Positions 1-7,444 of a DNA stretch of 22,458 bases are shown piece after piece. Below the pieces are notes generated by a model. It did not search any database. It saw nothing but the letters and a program-made list of their open reading frames with translations, and had not been told where the DNA came from. Source of the stretch: JBNKEI01 sp050288705 (GTDB lineage: Bacteria; Myxococcota; Myxococcia; Myxococcales; UBA5297); the NCBI GenBank assembly GCA_050288705.1, contig JBNKEI010000001.1, positions 1 through 22,458 on the forward strand, written 5' to 3'. Numbering within the stretch: the stretch's first letter is position 1; each line of letters opens with the position of its first letter. The translations under genes and the position numbers were made by a program.

Positions 1-1
1 A

Positions 2-76
2 ATGTGGTTGGAGAGCGAAGAAGGGAAGGGTTCGGCTTTTTACTTTCGGCTGCCCGTACTGCCGCGTGCCCACTGA
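2..76 (+). CDS. C-terminal end of a sensor histidine kinase (5' part outside window)
   Basis: Frame 2 reads WLESEEGKGSAFYFRLPV and then a short tail to a TGA at 74-76. This is the usual end of a histidine kinase ATPase domain: the strand with the pattern W-x-E-S-E-x-G-x-G-S-x-F-x-F-x-L-P that follows the G2 box. Only about 24 codons are in the window, so the sensor domains and the H-box cannot be seen. It may be a normal intact gene ending here, or it may itself be disrupted by the mobile-element debris that starts about 70 bases downstream. The residue pattern is seen directly; the family assignment rests on general knowledge of HATPase_c domains. Confidence 0.7.
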   Translation: MWLESEEGKGSAFYFRLPVLPRAH

Positions 77-149
77 ATATTCCAAGTGCTGACCGGTTCC
101 TTTATTCTTGTCTTGTTGGAGACTTGACCAATAAACCTGCTCGCTTGCG

Positions 150-302
150 TAAGTGAGCCGCGGTATCATGCATTCGTCTTGCTCCACAAGAGGGACATAG
201 TCCTCGACCTCTACATGAAAATCCGACAAGAATTTCATCATGACAATGTCGGCAACGAACTCGCGCAGAGCCATGAGCTAATATACCGCATTCAAAATAG
301 CT
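150..302 (-). pseudogene. IS91-family transposase fragment (N-terminal zinc-binding domain)
   Basis: Reading the minus strand from about 302 down to 150 gives YFECGILAHGSARVRC, then a stretch containing GFSCRGRGLCPSCGARRM, then HDTAAHL. This is the N-terminal zinc-binding region of IS91-type (Y2) transposases, with paired cysteines C-x-x-C (codons at 252-254 and 243-245) and CPSC (195-197 and 186-188). After HDTAAHL the similarity stops near 150 and the frame ends in TAA at 104-102. The DNA-nicking tyrosines lie much further downstream in intact transposases and are absent. There is no start codon of its own. It is a dead fragment of about 50 codons whose upstream edge meets the recombinase fragment on the other strand near 295-300. 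Confidence 0.8.
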
Positions 303-541
303 CGTTTTTTTGGTGCACTGCAGCCAATGAAATACCGCGTAATTGCTGCAGTAACCTATGGTGCGGTTTGAGAATTAGCGAGGTGTGCAAATTAGAAGTC
401 GACGACATCAAAAGTGATCGCAAGTTAATTCATATCCGCGAAAGTAGAGGTAAGAAAGATCGTATGGTAATGCTAAGCGATCGCCTCCTTGAACTTTTAC
501 GTGAATATTACCGCTTAGTGCGACCTCCTCGGCCATTTTTA
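294..541 (+). pseudogene. Tyrosine recombinase (integrase) fragment, frameshifted
   Basis: Two frames together give one conserved stretch. Frame 3 reads KIARFFGALQPMKYRVIAAV then TYG up to about 362. Frame 2 continues GLRISEVCKLEVDDI, then IRESRGKKDRMVMLSDRLLE and RPPRPFLF. This matches the start of the catalytic domain of the tyrosine recombinases that often accompany IS91-type elements: the first catalytic Arg (in GLRISEV) and the following beta-sheet with G-K-x-D-R are present. One base appears to be missing around 360-365. Similarity ends near 541, so the HxxR, H/W and nucleophile Tyr motifs are gone. An ORF starting at 179 in this frame exists, but its first ~55 codons are antisense to the IS91 fragment and are not real. 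Confidence 0.75.
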
Positions 542-663
542 TTTACTTTATCGTAGCAATTCAATTAGTTTCGCAGTCCACAACTAACACACTCGCCCAA
601 TAGAAATTGCGTCCACTATCAATTTGGAGACACTAATGAATAGAATCCAACTCAAATCCGGCC

Positions 664-1011
664 ATGGAATCCTTCCGTCGCGATTGTAAAGAAAATCCAG
701 ACGGATTCCTAATCGTTAATCAGGACGCTTACAGTAGATTGTCAAGCTCTTCAAGTCGCGCACCATCGCCGCCACGAGACTACCATGGCGTGCGCCAAAG
801 AAAATCGGGAATTTGGGTTGCCGAGTTTCGCCAACCGAATAACTTCCCCGGAAAAATTTTGGTCGGTTCGTTCGATACCAAGAAGGATGCGGCCGAAGCT
901 GTTGCGAGAAAGAAAAAAAGAGTTAGGTCTGCCATTGATGCACCCTACGGAAAAGTAGAGCTTCTTAATAAAAGTCAGGGCGGAATGAGCTACCTAGTGC
1001 TAAACCGTTGA
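664..1011 (+). CDS. Small AP2/ERF-domain DNA-binding protein
   Basis: A 115-residue protein. Residues about 40-87 read YHGVRQRKSGIWVAEFRQP, then a short loop, then ILVGSFDTKKDAAEAVARKK. This is the AP2/ERF fold signature: Y-x-G-V-R-Q-R, then W-x-A-E-(I/F)-R, then the L/V-G-x-F-D-T strand end and an Ala-rich helix. It looks more like plant ERF proteins than the usual bacterial HNH-AP2 homing endonucleases, and no HNH motif is present. The N-terminal ~38 residues are Ser/Pro rich and probably disordered; the C-terminal ~28 are not recognised. The start is uncertain: ATG 664 has no clear ribosome site, whereas ATG 636 has a GGAG at 626-629 but lies in another frame and stops after 17 codons. The gene sits next to mobile-element debris. 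DNA binding is inferred from the family. Confidence 0.65.
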   Translation: MESFRRDCKENPDGFLIVNQDAYSRLSSSSSRAPSPPRDYHGVRQRKSGIWVAEFRQPNNFPGKILVGSFDTKKDAAEAVARKKKRVRSAIDAPYGKVELLNKSQGGMSYLVLNR

Positions 1012-1070
1012 GGCGGTTATAGCGGTGGTTTTTCATGTTTTAACGAGTTCCTTGAATAGTGCGTTGTTGC

Positions 1071-1250
1071 ATGAATGCTTGGGAAGACGGCGAACTTTTG
1101 GCAAAATGTCGCACCTATAACTACGCCAACAGTTCAAACGCCCCCCCCAAACGTCAACGTCGCAAAGCATCGGATCCCATCGACTGGGCGAGCGTTGCGA
1201 CTTGTTTTCAAGCAGGCTTCGACAAGTTGAAGGACTTGTTCAATATTTAA
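1071..1250 (+). CDS. Hypothetical small protein
   Basis: A 59-codon ORF from ATG 1071; an in-frame GTG at 1059 is the only other option because TGA at 1053-1055 closes the frame. The product is polar, with a basic patch PPKRQRRKASDP followed by a helix-like C-terminal end (WASVATCFQAGFDKLKDLFN). I do not recognise a family. It contains a run of eight C at 1141-1148, which could slip. No good ribosome site is visible. It may be a real small gene, or a frame-shifted tail of whatever gene the AP2 protein belonged to. Confidence 0.3.
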   Translation: MNAWEDGELLAKCRTYNYANSSNAPPKRQRRKASDPIDWASVATCFQAGFDKLKDLFNI

Positions 1251-1540
1251 CTTTGTTTGCGTATTTAGCCATGCAATAACGTATAAGAACAAGCATTTAT
1301 TTGTGTTTGCAACTGTTTGCTTGAAAAAGGTTTTAATGTGATCATTTAGATCGTATTAAGCAGCATCTATTAGATCGCTAGGAATGAATTGATCTCGTTT
1401 CAAGAAAAGTGAAAACATCGCGCGAGCCAAGGTGTTTGATTCGAGTCGAAAGCGGTTGTTGTACTCTTTTTCTAATGGTTTCAAGCTGCCAGTGCACGGT
1501 GTAAAGTACTATTCGTCACTCAAACAAGGAAGATACCAGT
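1251..1540. other. Intergenic region with short direct repeats upstream of the lipoprotein gene
   Basis: 290 bases without a convincing gene. Visible structure: GTTTGC occurs at 1255-1260, 1305-1310 and 1315-1320 (the last two exactly 10 bp apart). TTAGATCG occurs at 1346-1353 and 1370-1377 (24 bp apart), close to a TGATCA palindrome at 1339-1344. These could be regulator half-sites for the gene starting at 1541, but they are short and the region is AT-rich, so chance is possible. No promoter with good -35 and -10 boxes was picked out with confidence. Confidence 0.25.
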
Positions 1541-3517
1541 ATGAATACTGCTTTTGCCGTCGCTGCTGATGTGCTTTTTGGTAGGCGTTGCGTATTGGCG
1601 TTTTGCTCGCTCTTCACGCTTAGTTTGGTTGCCGTGGCAGGGTGCGGCAAAGGTAGTAATAGCCCTGAAAAAGAAGACAACATCCCAGGCAACAACAATC
1701 AATCACTTGTCGGGGAAATAGAAATCAGGGGTGTCGTTCTCCAATCCACCACCTCCGGAAAACCATCTAAGCTCGACGGTGCTAAAATTCAGGCCATTTG
1801 TGATCGCGATAAAAACGGAGTGGTCTCACCCGAGGAGACCAGCTCTACTACGTCGGATGAAAACGGCGAGTATGTCTTAAAATTCCCAGTTACTAAAGGT
1901 GATTCCGTGGTGGTGAGCTTTAGCGCCGAAGGTGCCGCCACCGGCTTCCGAACACTGGAGGTCGATTCTGGAGGGAAGCTTACGCTCAACGTGACGCTAA
2001 AAGGACTAGAGTCACTCCAATGTAGCGCGCAAAGCAATAATTGCCTGCTCCAAAACGGAAAACTTAGCCTTAGCGGCCTTCCTGAAGGGGTTAAAGGTAG
2101 TGCGCGGGTTTTTAATCCAGTTGCCGAGGCATCGGCCTTTCCCGGAAATTTCAATGATGGTGCGGGTAACCTTTTGGTATCTGGCGTTTTTTCGGCCACG
2201 TATCTTGAAGACCAATCAGGCCAGCCTCTTACCCAGCTTGATAAGCCGGCAGATTTGCGCATGGAGATTCCCCGCGACACTTGGAATGTGGTGAAGGATA
2301 TTCATCCTGGTTCCGATAGAATTGAAGTGCCTTTATATTCTTTCAATGAAGTTTCCGGACAGTGGGTAGCGGACGGAGAAGGATTTTTGGAAGATGAAGC
2401 GGGAAATCCTGTTTCCGAAAACAAGTTAACGAGTATTCGCGACCTGACTTATCAGGGAATTTTGATGGTACACGCGACTGTTTCTCACTTTTCCTACTGG
2501 AACGTCGACTGGCCGGTAGACACTAAGTCGTGTGTTAGTGCAATTGTGTTGCGAGCGAATGGAAAGCCTGCCGAGGGTGCCACTGTTATGGTAAAGGGAG
2601 TTTCCTATACGGGAACAAGCACCCCCATAACTCTCGGGTCGGATGGTCGTTTCTGCAGAGGGGTAATGCGCAGTGAGCAACCTGGCGAGGACCTTGACGC
2701 AGACGGCAAGACTGGCCAAGCTACCACCATTTCGGTGACCGTGGTGGATGATACCGATGTTTACGCCGTGGGCTCTTTCGCTGTGCCGATAGAGCAAGCA
2801 ACTTGTGGAGGCTCTGGGTGCAAGGATTTGGGAACGATTCAATTAGATGAGGCCAAAAAACTCGTGCCAACAGTTTGCACCATAAGCGGGGTAGTTAGCG
2901 ATCGCCAAGGTAACCCACTTTCTGGGGCGATTATTTATGGTTCTGATGAATCAGTTCCGCAGGAACTAATCGAATCAAAATGTAATGGCGAAACTATTCC
3001 CTATCCGGCCTACTGTTTACCAATGGCCTATTCGGAGAACGATGGCTCCTTTAGTTTGGAAATCTTCGCTACTGATCCAATAATCGGTGGTTACTTGGTA
3101 CAAGCTGGAGAGATAATAACCAAAAATCGCTGGGCGGAACGTACTTACACGGGTTGTCCAACTAACTTGATTTCATTGATTCTCGACAATGGCTACAACC
3201 ATATAAACAACCCAGGTTTGACGCTGGATGAAGACCAGATTTCTTGGAATTCTGATTATAAGGCATCATACCTGGTGGTAACTAGTGCATCATCTGATTG
3301 GAAATGGATGCTCGCTACCAGTGATGGAGACGATGGTTCCATTTCTTCCCCGGTGATCTACGGGGAAGCCCCATCGGGAAATGTGACCCAAAGCTTGCCT
3401 CCGGGTGTCTTGAAACCGGAACCATTGGTGTCGGGCGATAGCATTCAAATTATGCTCTCTGGTAGGAGCGGGGATGGCTATTCCTATATTGGTTCACAAG
3501 CAATATTGGTACCATAG
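1541..3517 (+). CDS. Large lipoprotein with carboxypeptidase-regulatory/Cna-B-like repeats
   Basis: A 658-residue protein starting at ATG 1541, with AGGAAG about 10 bases upstream. A hydrophobic segment (residues ~18-34) ends in AVAGC, a lipobox with Cys35, followed by a Ser/Asn/Glu-rich linker, so it is an exported lipoprotein. Residues ~56-150 resemble a carboxypeptidase-regulatory-like beta-sandwich (IEIRGVVLQ ... DENGEYVLKFPV), and the pattern recurs near residue 335 (NGKPAEGATVMVKGV) and near 445 (CTISGVVSDRQGNPLSGAII). An EF-hand or dockerin-like loop, CDRDKNGVVSPEE, lies near residue 87, and DLDADGKTG near 385, suggesting calcium binding. The many cysteines suggest disulphides. No enzyme domain is recognised; a surface adhesion or structural role is inference. 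Only 29 bases separate it from the next gene, so the two are probably co-transcribed. Confidence 0.75.
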   Translation: MNTAFAVAADVLFGRRCVLAFCSLFTLSLVAVAGCGKGSNSPEKEDNIPGNNNQSLVGEIEIRGVVLQSTTSGKPSKLDGAKIQAICDRDKNGVVSPEETSSTTSDENGEYVLKFPVTKGDSVVVSFSAEGAATGFRTLEVDSGGKLTLNVTLKGLESLQCSAQSNNCLLQNGKLSLSGLPEGVKGSARVFNPVAEASAFPGNFNDGAGNLLVSGVFSATYLEDQSGQPLTQLDKPADLRMEIPRDTWNVVKDIHPGSDRIEVPLYSFNEVSGQWVADGEGFLEDEAGNPVSENKLTSIRDLTYQGILMVHATVSHFSYWNVDWPVDTKSCVSAIVLRANGKPAEGATVMVKGVSYTGTSTPITLGSDGRFCRGVMRSEQPGEDLDADGKTGQATTISVTVVDDTDVYAVGSFAVPIEQATCGGSGCKDLGTIQLDEAKKLVPTVCTISGVVSDRQGNPLSGAIIYGSDESVPQELIESKCNGETIPYPAYCLPMAYSENDGSFSLEIFATDPIIGGYLVQAGEIITKNRWAERTYTGCPTNLISLILDNGYNHINNPGLTLDEDQISWNSDYKASYLVVTSASSDWKWMLATSDGDDGSISSPVIYGEAPSGNVTQSLPPGVLKPEPLVSGDSIQIMLSGRSGDGYSYIGSQAILVP

Positions 3518-3546
3518 TGATTCGTTGGTAATATAAGGGAAGAATA

Positions 3547-5274
3547 ATGAAAACCAAAGTAGCGGCGGGCATAATTTCAATAGTTTTGTTAAGTGTTGGG
3601 CTTTATTACGCAGTAATTTATACAAAGACCACTAAACTTGGGGGAATGACTTGCGTTGAGTATGTGCCTGCCGACACTTTGTTTTTCTTTGGAAATACTG
3701 AGCCGGTCGTCTGGGATAAATTTCCTTGGAAACATTGGAATAGTAAAAAAGTAAACTCAGACCTATTTAGCGCGGTGAAAAATCGGTCTTCTCAATATCC
3801 TGATGGCGTGCGTTTCTTAATTGGCTTGCAGGAAGAAACGCTGACCGGTGAGAAAGCGCTAAAAGAGTGGGGAATTGCCGATCCGTTTGATATGGCTATT
3901 TATTTCGCCGGATCACTGCCAGTAATGCGCATAAAGTTAAAAAATGAGCAAGCATTTACTGCGCGGATTATGGAAGTAGAGAAGCGAGCAGAGATAGAAT
4001 CTCAAAATGGCAAGGTGGAAGGATTAGCTTATCGGAGGTATTTATTGGATGAGGACGGCGAGCATTCGGTTTATTTAGCGGTGGCAGTGAATGAAGACTA
4101 CGGCATCTTCGCCTTAGATTTTGGTGACTTAACCGATCCTCAGGAGCTAGCCTTAGCAATGGGATTGCGCAAGCCTGCTAAATCCTTGATAGAAAGCGGC
4201 AGGTTGGCAGAAATAGTTAAAAAAAATGCCTTTAAAAGCTTCTTTGGATTTCTGGACTTGCGGGCAGTGGCGCAAATATTTACTCATGCAGATAATTCTA
4301 TAGCAAAGCTTTTGTCTCGCGCCAGCCAAGGTAAAAGTGACCAGGAATTTGCGGTCGCGCGTACTGCCGAATGCCAAAAAGAAATAGAAGAAATGGTTGG
4401 TTTTTGGCCTCAGTGGGTGTTCGGAATAACTGCGATTGAAAACAAAAAAGAGTCGGTAGATGTAAATGCATTGTTCAAGTGGGAATCTAAAGACAGTGAA
4501 ACCCTGGCGTCGTTGCAAAAGCTTCGAGGCTTTATACCCAGCATTGGTGAAGGTAACCAAGGTTTACTTTCTTTGAAGATTGGTTTGAACATTGGTGAGT
4601 TGTCTTCGGTAGCCATGAACTTGTGGGGACGTTTGTCGCAAGCAAAATTTACTTGCCCCGCTCTTCAAAGTCTACAAAACGAATTGCAATCTTACTCTCC
4701 AATGGCTTTGCTGGCAATTGCCGGAATGGTGCAAGGAATTCACGGAATCAGTGCAAATTTGCAAGAATTAAAGGTCAAGAAAATGAATCATGGCGTTGCT
4801 CCTGTAATTGAAAAGCTGTCTTTTGTTGCCGCTGTTTCCAGCAGAAATCCTCAAAAAGTATGGAATTTGTTTTCTAGCATGATGCACATGTCTGTGGAAA
4901 CGCCAAAAAGAGGAGAGCCCGTTGAGCTACCGATTCCTCCTTTGCTGCGGCTTCCTAAACCAGTGAAGCTTGGATTCTTTGGTTCCCATGTAGCTATTTT
5001 TACTGGAGAAAAAGGAGCATTATTGGCTTCCTCGCTAGAAAATGAGTTAATTCAGGCTAATGGAGTACTTGAATTCGGAGCTGATTATCGTTTGTTATTT
5101 GAATTGCTGAATTCGATACTAGAAGACGACGCTGCGCGGCAACAAGCAAAATATGTTTCTTCGTCGATGAAAAACGCGAAGGTATTGTACAAAATGGATT
5201 TTGCAAACGACGGAATCATAGCAAATTTCAGTGCAACCTATCCCAAAAATGAGAATAAAACTGAAGAAAAGTAA
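3547..5274 (+). CDS. Membrane-anchored DUF3352-like protein
   Basis: 575 residues from ATG 3547, preceded by a good ribosome site (AAGGGAAG about 5 bases upstream). One N-terminal membrane segment (residues ~5-26, VAAGIISIVLLSVGLYYAVI) anchors a long extracytoplasmic domain. The segment beginning VEYVPADTLFFFGNTEPV, and later blocks such as GFLDLRAVAQIF and FVAAVSSRNPQKVWNL, resemble the poorly characterised DUF3352 family, in which a protein opens with a statement-like P-A-D-T-x-x-(F/Y) motif after the signal anchor. No catalytic motif is visible. It probably acts in the periplasm and shares a transcript with the upstream lipoprotein; function unknown. Confidence 0.7.
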   Translation: MKTKVAAGIISIVLLSVGLYYAVIYTKTTKLGGMTCVEYVPADTLFFFGNTEPVVWDKFPWKHWNSKKVNSDLFSAVKNRSSQYPDGVRFLIGLQEETLTGEKALKEWGIADPFDMAIYFAGSLPVMRIKLKNEQAFTARIMEVEKRAEIESQNGKVEGLAYRRYLLDEDGEHSVYLAVAVNEDYGIFALDFGDLTDPQELALAMGLRKPAKSLIESGRLAEIVKKNAFKSFFGFLDLRAVAQIFTHADNSIAKLLSRASQGKSDQEFAVARTAECQKEIEEMVGFWPQWVFGITAIENKKESVDVNALFKWESKDSETLASLQKLRGFIPSIGEGNQGLLSLKIGLNIGELSSVAMNLWGRLSQAKFTCPALQSLQNELQSYSPMALLAIAGMVQGIHGISANLQELKVKKMNHGVAPVIEKLSFVAAVSSRNPQKVWNLFSSMMHMSVETPKRGEPVELPIPPLLRLPKPVKLGFFGSHVAIFTGEKGALLASSLENELIQANGVLEFGADYRLLFELLNSILEDDAARQQAKYVSSSMKNAKVLYKMDFANDGIIANFSATYPKNENKTEEK

Positions 5275-5485
5275 TGATACTCAAGTTAAACTGATGTTTT
5301 AGCATCAATGGTCGACTGGGAATGGTCGGGCAGCAGTTGATTTGACGATGAGAGACTGCTACTATGTCGTTAAGTTGCGCATAAAAACACATTTCTAGAG
5401 AGAAATCGTTGGCGGATTTCACGTCACGGTTTTAAATATCTTTAAGCTTTTTATAGTGTGTCGATTGCTATAGAGGATTGTTGTT

Positions 5486-6739
5486 ATGCTTATCTTTCGT
5501 GATGCGGAGTCAGGAAAAATTTTTTCGGTTTCGCAATCAGGGGCAGTGATTGGTCGTGAAGGAGAAGGGCTAGATGTGGCGCTGGGCTATTCATCGATAT
5601 CGAAGCGTCATGCGCGTATCTATTTATCCGGAGGAAAATGGTGGCTGGAAGACTTGGGGTCTTCCAATGGAACATTTCTGGACGGCGCGGTTCTGATTAG
5701 GCCTGGCAAATTAACCCAGGGCGCTACTTTTGCTTTTGCGTCCCATGAATTCGTGGTGGAAAAGGCAGTGGTCGAGCCTTACGATCCTGAAAAAACAGAG
5801 TTAATGTTGCCTGTTCTGCAAGGCCCCAAGCCAGTCACGGCTTGCCAATCTTTACAGCTAACTCACCAGTTCGAAAAAGAGAAAGAAGCTGATGAAGGCG
5901 AGTGGTCGGAGAGAACCGTATCAACTTGGGATGATGCAGGTCGCTCATCATCTATGGAATGTTCGCAAATTAATCGGAGTTTTGAAGAAGAAATAGAATC
6001 AAATGTATCCGGGCAAGTTAGTGTTACTCTCGATGAAAATGACGATGAAAATATTGCTCCTTCAATTGTTAATCACTTTTTCCGAGCTTTGGAATACTAT
6101 TTGACTTTAATTCCCAAATTATTTCTTTTTCCCCTGGAGACCATACGTCGCCAGATAGAGGAGCAGCCACTTCCTCCCATGAATAGATGGCAGCTATTGG
6201 GTTGGGCCATGCCTGGGCTGGCCTTTAGCTTGGGATTTTATCTTTTTTGTCAGTTTGTTTTTCTTCCGTTTGTAGTGATTGAGGGCTCGAGTTTTGCATT
6301 TAAAACCTTTTTGGCTGGCTTGACATATACAGTCGTCGGAGTAGTAATAAACGGGTTGTTAATTGCTTTTTTGTTTCACCGAATTTTTCGATTCATTATT
6401 AAGTTGTTTAAAGGTGATTGCGATGAGAAATCGCAAACCAACTGTATGATTGCTATGGAAGCTGCTTTTGTCATCCTAGCAATACCTTCCGGGTTAGAAC
6501 TATTGCTAGGGGCTTTGGAGACTATTCACCTTACATCTGTATTTTTAAGGATTCTTTCGCTTTTCGCAGAAGCGATGTGCACCTGGGCCATTATTATAGT
6601 TGGTGCGGTTGCATATTTTTGGTCGAAGGCATTTCGAGTGCATAAAGCAGTTCCGGTGATAGTTCTAATTTGTGGAGCTGTGGGGCTGGCCTTTCAGTTA
6701 GCTAGCATGATTATAACATTACTGAAGATTATTTTTTGA
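5486..6739 (+). CDS. FHA-domain protein with C-terminal Yip1-like membrane domain
   Basis: 417 residues. Residues ~20-95 form an FHA phosphothreonine-binding domain with all hallmarks: GREGEG (Arg24), SSISKRHARIYL (Ser39, Arg41, His42) and WWLEDLGSSNGTFLDG (Asn61). An acidic, Ser/Thr-rich linker (about 95-195) follows and could carry phosphorylation sites. The C-terminal half (about 228-417) has five hydrophobic segments, for example MPGLAFSLGFYLFCQFVFL and YTVVGVVINGLLIAFLF, in the arrangement of a Yip1-type membrane domain. The FHA part should lie in the cytoplasm and recruit a protein phosphorylated by a Ser/Thr kinase; no kinase gene is in the window. AGGAT about 10 bases upstream serves ATG 5486. 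The stop codon overlaps a TTG that could start the next gene, so coupling is likely. Confidence 0.85.
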   Translation: MLIFRDAESGKIFSVSQSGAVIGREGEGLDVALGYSSISKRHARIYLSGGKWWLEDLGSSNGTFLDGAVLIRPGKLTQGATFAFASHEFVVEKAVVEPYDPEKTELMLPVLQGPKPVTACQSLQLTHQFEKEKEADEGEWSERTVSTWDDAGRSSSMECSQINRSFEEEIESNVSGQVSVTLDENDDENIAPSIVNHFFRALEYYLTLIPKLFLFPLETIRRQIEEQPLPPMNRWQLLGWAMPGLAFSLGFYLFCQFVFLPFVVIEGSSFAFKTFLAGLTYTVVGVVINGLLIAFLFHRIFRFIIKLFKGDCDEKSQTNCMIAMEAAFVILAIPSGLELLLGALETIHLTSVFLRILSLFAEAMCTWAIIIVGAVAYFWSKAFRVHKAVPVIVLICGAVGLAFQLASMIITLLKIIF

Positions 6740-6741
6740 AC

Positions 6742-7419
6742 ATGTCTATTTTAGATCTTCTATTTCCTCAGCGGTGCTTAGGTTGTAGAGCGATACTCTC
6801 CGAAAGCGGTGTTTGTTTTTGTGGAACATGTGAAGAAAGCTTGGTGAGACTGGAGCCACCATATTGTCCTAGATGTGGTGAGCCTGAATCACCAGGAATA
6901 TGTTTTTTTTGCCGAGAGTTTCCCCCACTATTTGAAAAAGTAAATGCTCCTTACTTGCTTGGTGGAGCCCTTGCCGAGGCTCTTCACCATTTCAAGTATG
7001 AAGACAATGCTCATTTGTCTAAGCCCCTAATAAGGTTTGTTCAGAAAGACGTACGCCAAGCTCTTGATTGGTGCTCAGTAATTGTTCCCATTCCTTTGCA
7101 TCCGCTTCGGCTAAGAGAACGAGGCTATGACCAAGCTTCGTTATTAGCGCAAGAATTGGCTAAATTCGGTAAGCCATTGCGTCTGCGCGGTCTATCGCGA
7201 ATCATGCATACTTCTCCGCAAGTGGGCAAAAATCGCCCCCAAAGAGCAGCCAACGTTAAAGGAGCCTTTGTTGCCGTGCAGTCATGCGTCAAAGATCAGA
7301 GAGTTTTGCTGGTAGATGATGTATTGACAACTGGAGCCACCGCGGCAGAAGCAACCAAAGCTCTCTGCCAGGCGGGAGCTCGAGCAGTGCAGGTGATGGC
7401 AATAGCTCGGGCGTTTTAG
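6742..7419 (+). CDS. ComF-family phosphoribosyltransferase-like protein
   Basis: About 225 residues. The N-terminus has the zinc-ribbon of ComF proteins: CLGC near residue 12, CFCGTC, then YCPRCG and CFFC. The C-terminal half is a type I phosphoribosyltransferase fold with VPIPLHPLRLRERGYDQA and the PRPP loop VLLVDDVLTTGATAAEA. ComF is needed for DNA uptake in naturally competent bacteria, but in many species its role is unproven. The start is either ATG 6742 or TTG 6736, which overlaps the stop of the FHA gene; I prefer ATG because the ComF N-terminus aligns there. Full length for the family (about 220-240 residues). Confidence 0.9.
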   Translation: MSILDLLFPQRCLGCRAILSESGVCFCGTCEESLVRLEPPYCPRCGEPESPGICFFCREFPPLFEKVNAPYLLGGALAEALHHFKYEDNAHLSKPLIRFVQKDVRQALDWCSVIVPIPLHPLRLRERGYDQASLLAQELAKFGKPLRLRGLSRIMHTSPQVGKNRPQRAANVKGAFVAVQSCVKDQRVLLVDDVLTTGATAAEATKALCQAGARAVQVMAIARAF

Positions 7420-7424
7420 TTGGT

Positions 7425-7444
7425 GCGGCTTTAGAGAAAACCGC
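7425..7444. terminator. Stem-loop between convergent genes
   Basis: GCGG-C-TTT, loop AGAG, AAA-A-CCGC forms a seven-pair stem with one internal mismatch, located between the stops of the ComF gene (plus) and the prolyl isomerase gene (minus). Neither side has a strong T-run, so it would be a weak bidirectional terminator at best. Confidence 0.3.

Noticed and set aside
139..158. GCTCGCTT/AAGTGAGC hairpin as a terminator or recombination site
   Set aside because: It overlaps the IS91 coding remnant and its breakpoint, has no T-run, and lacks the core sites of an integron attC.
179..293. N-terminal part of the ORF starting at 179
   Set aside because: These codons are antisense to clear IS91 transposase sequence on the minus strand, so they are not the recombinase N-terminus.
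1789..2280. 163-codon minus-strand ORF
   Set aside because: It lies wholly within the lipoprotein gene, whose frame shows signal peptide and domain motifs; the minus frame shows none.
5292..5307. TGATG/CATCA hairpin after the DUF3352-like gene as a terminator
   Set aside because: The stem is only five pairs and no T-run follows on either strand.
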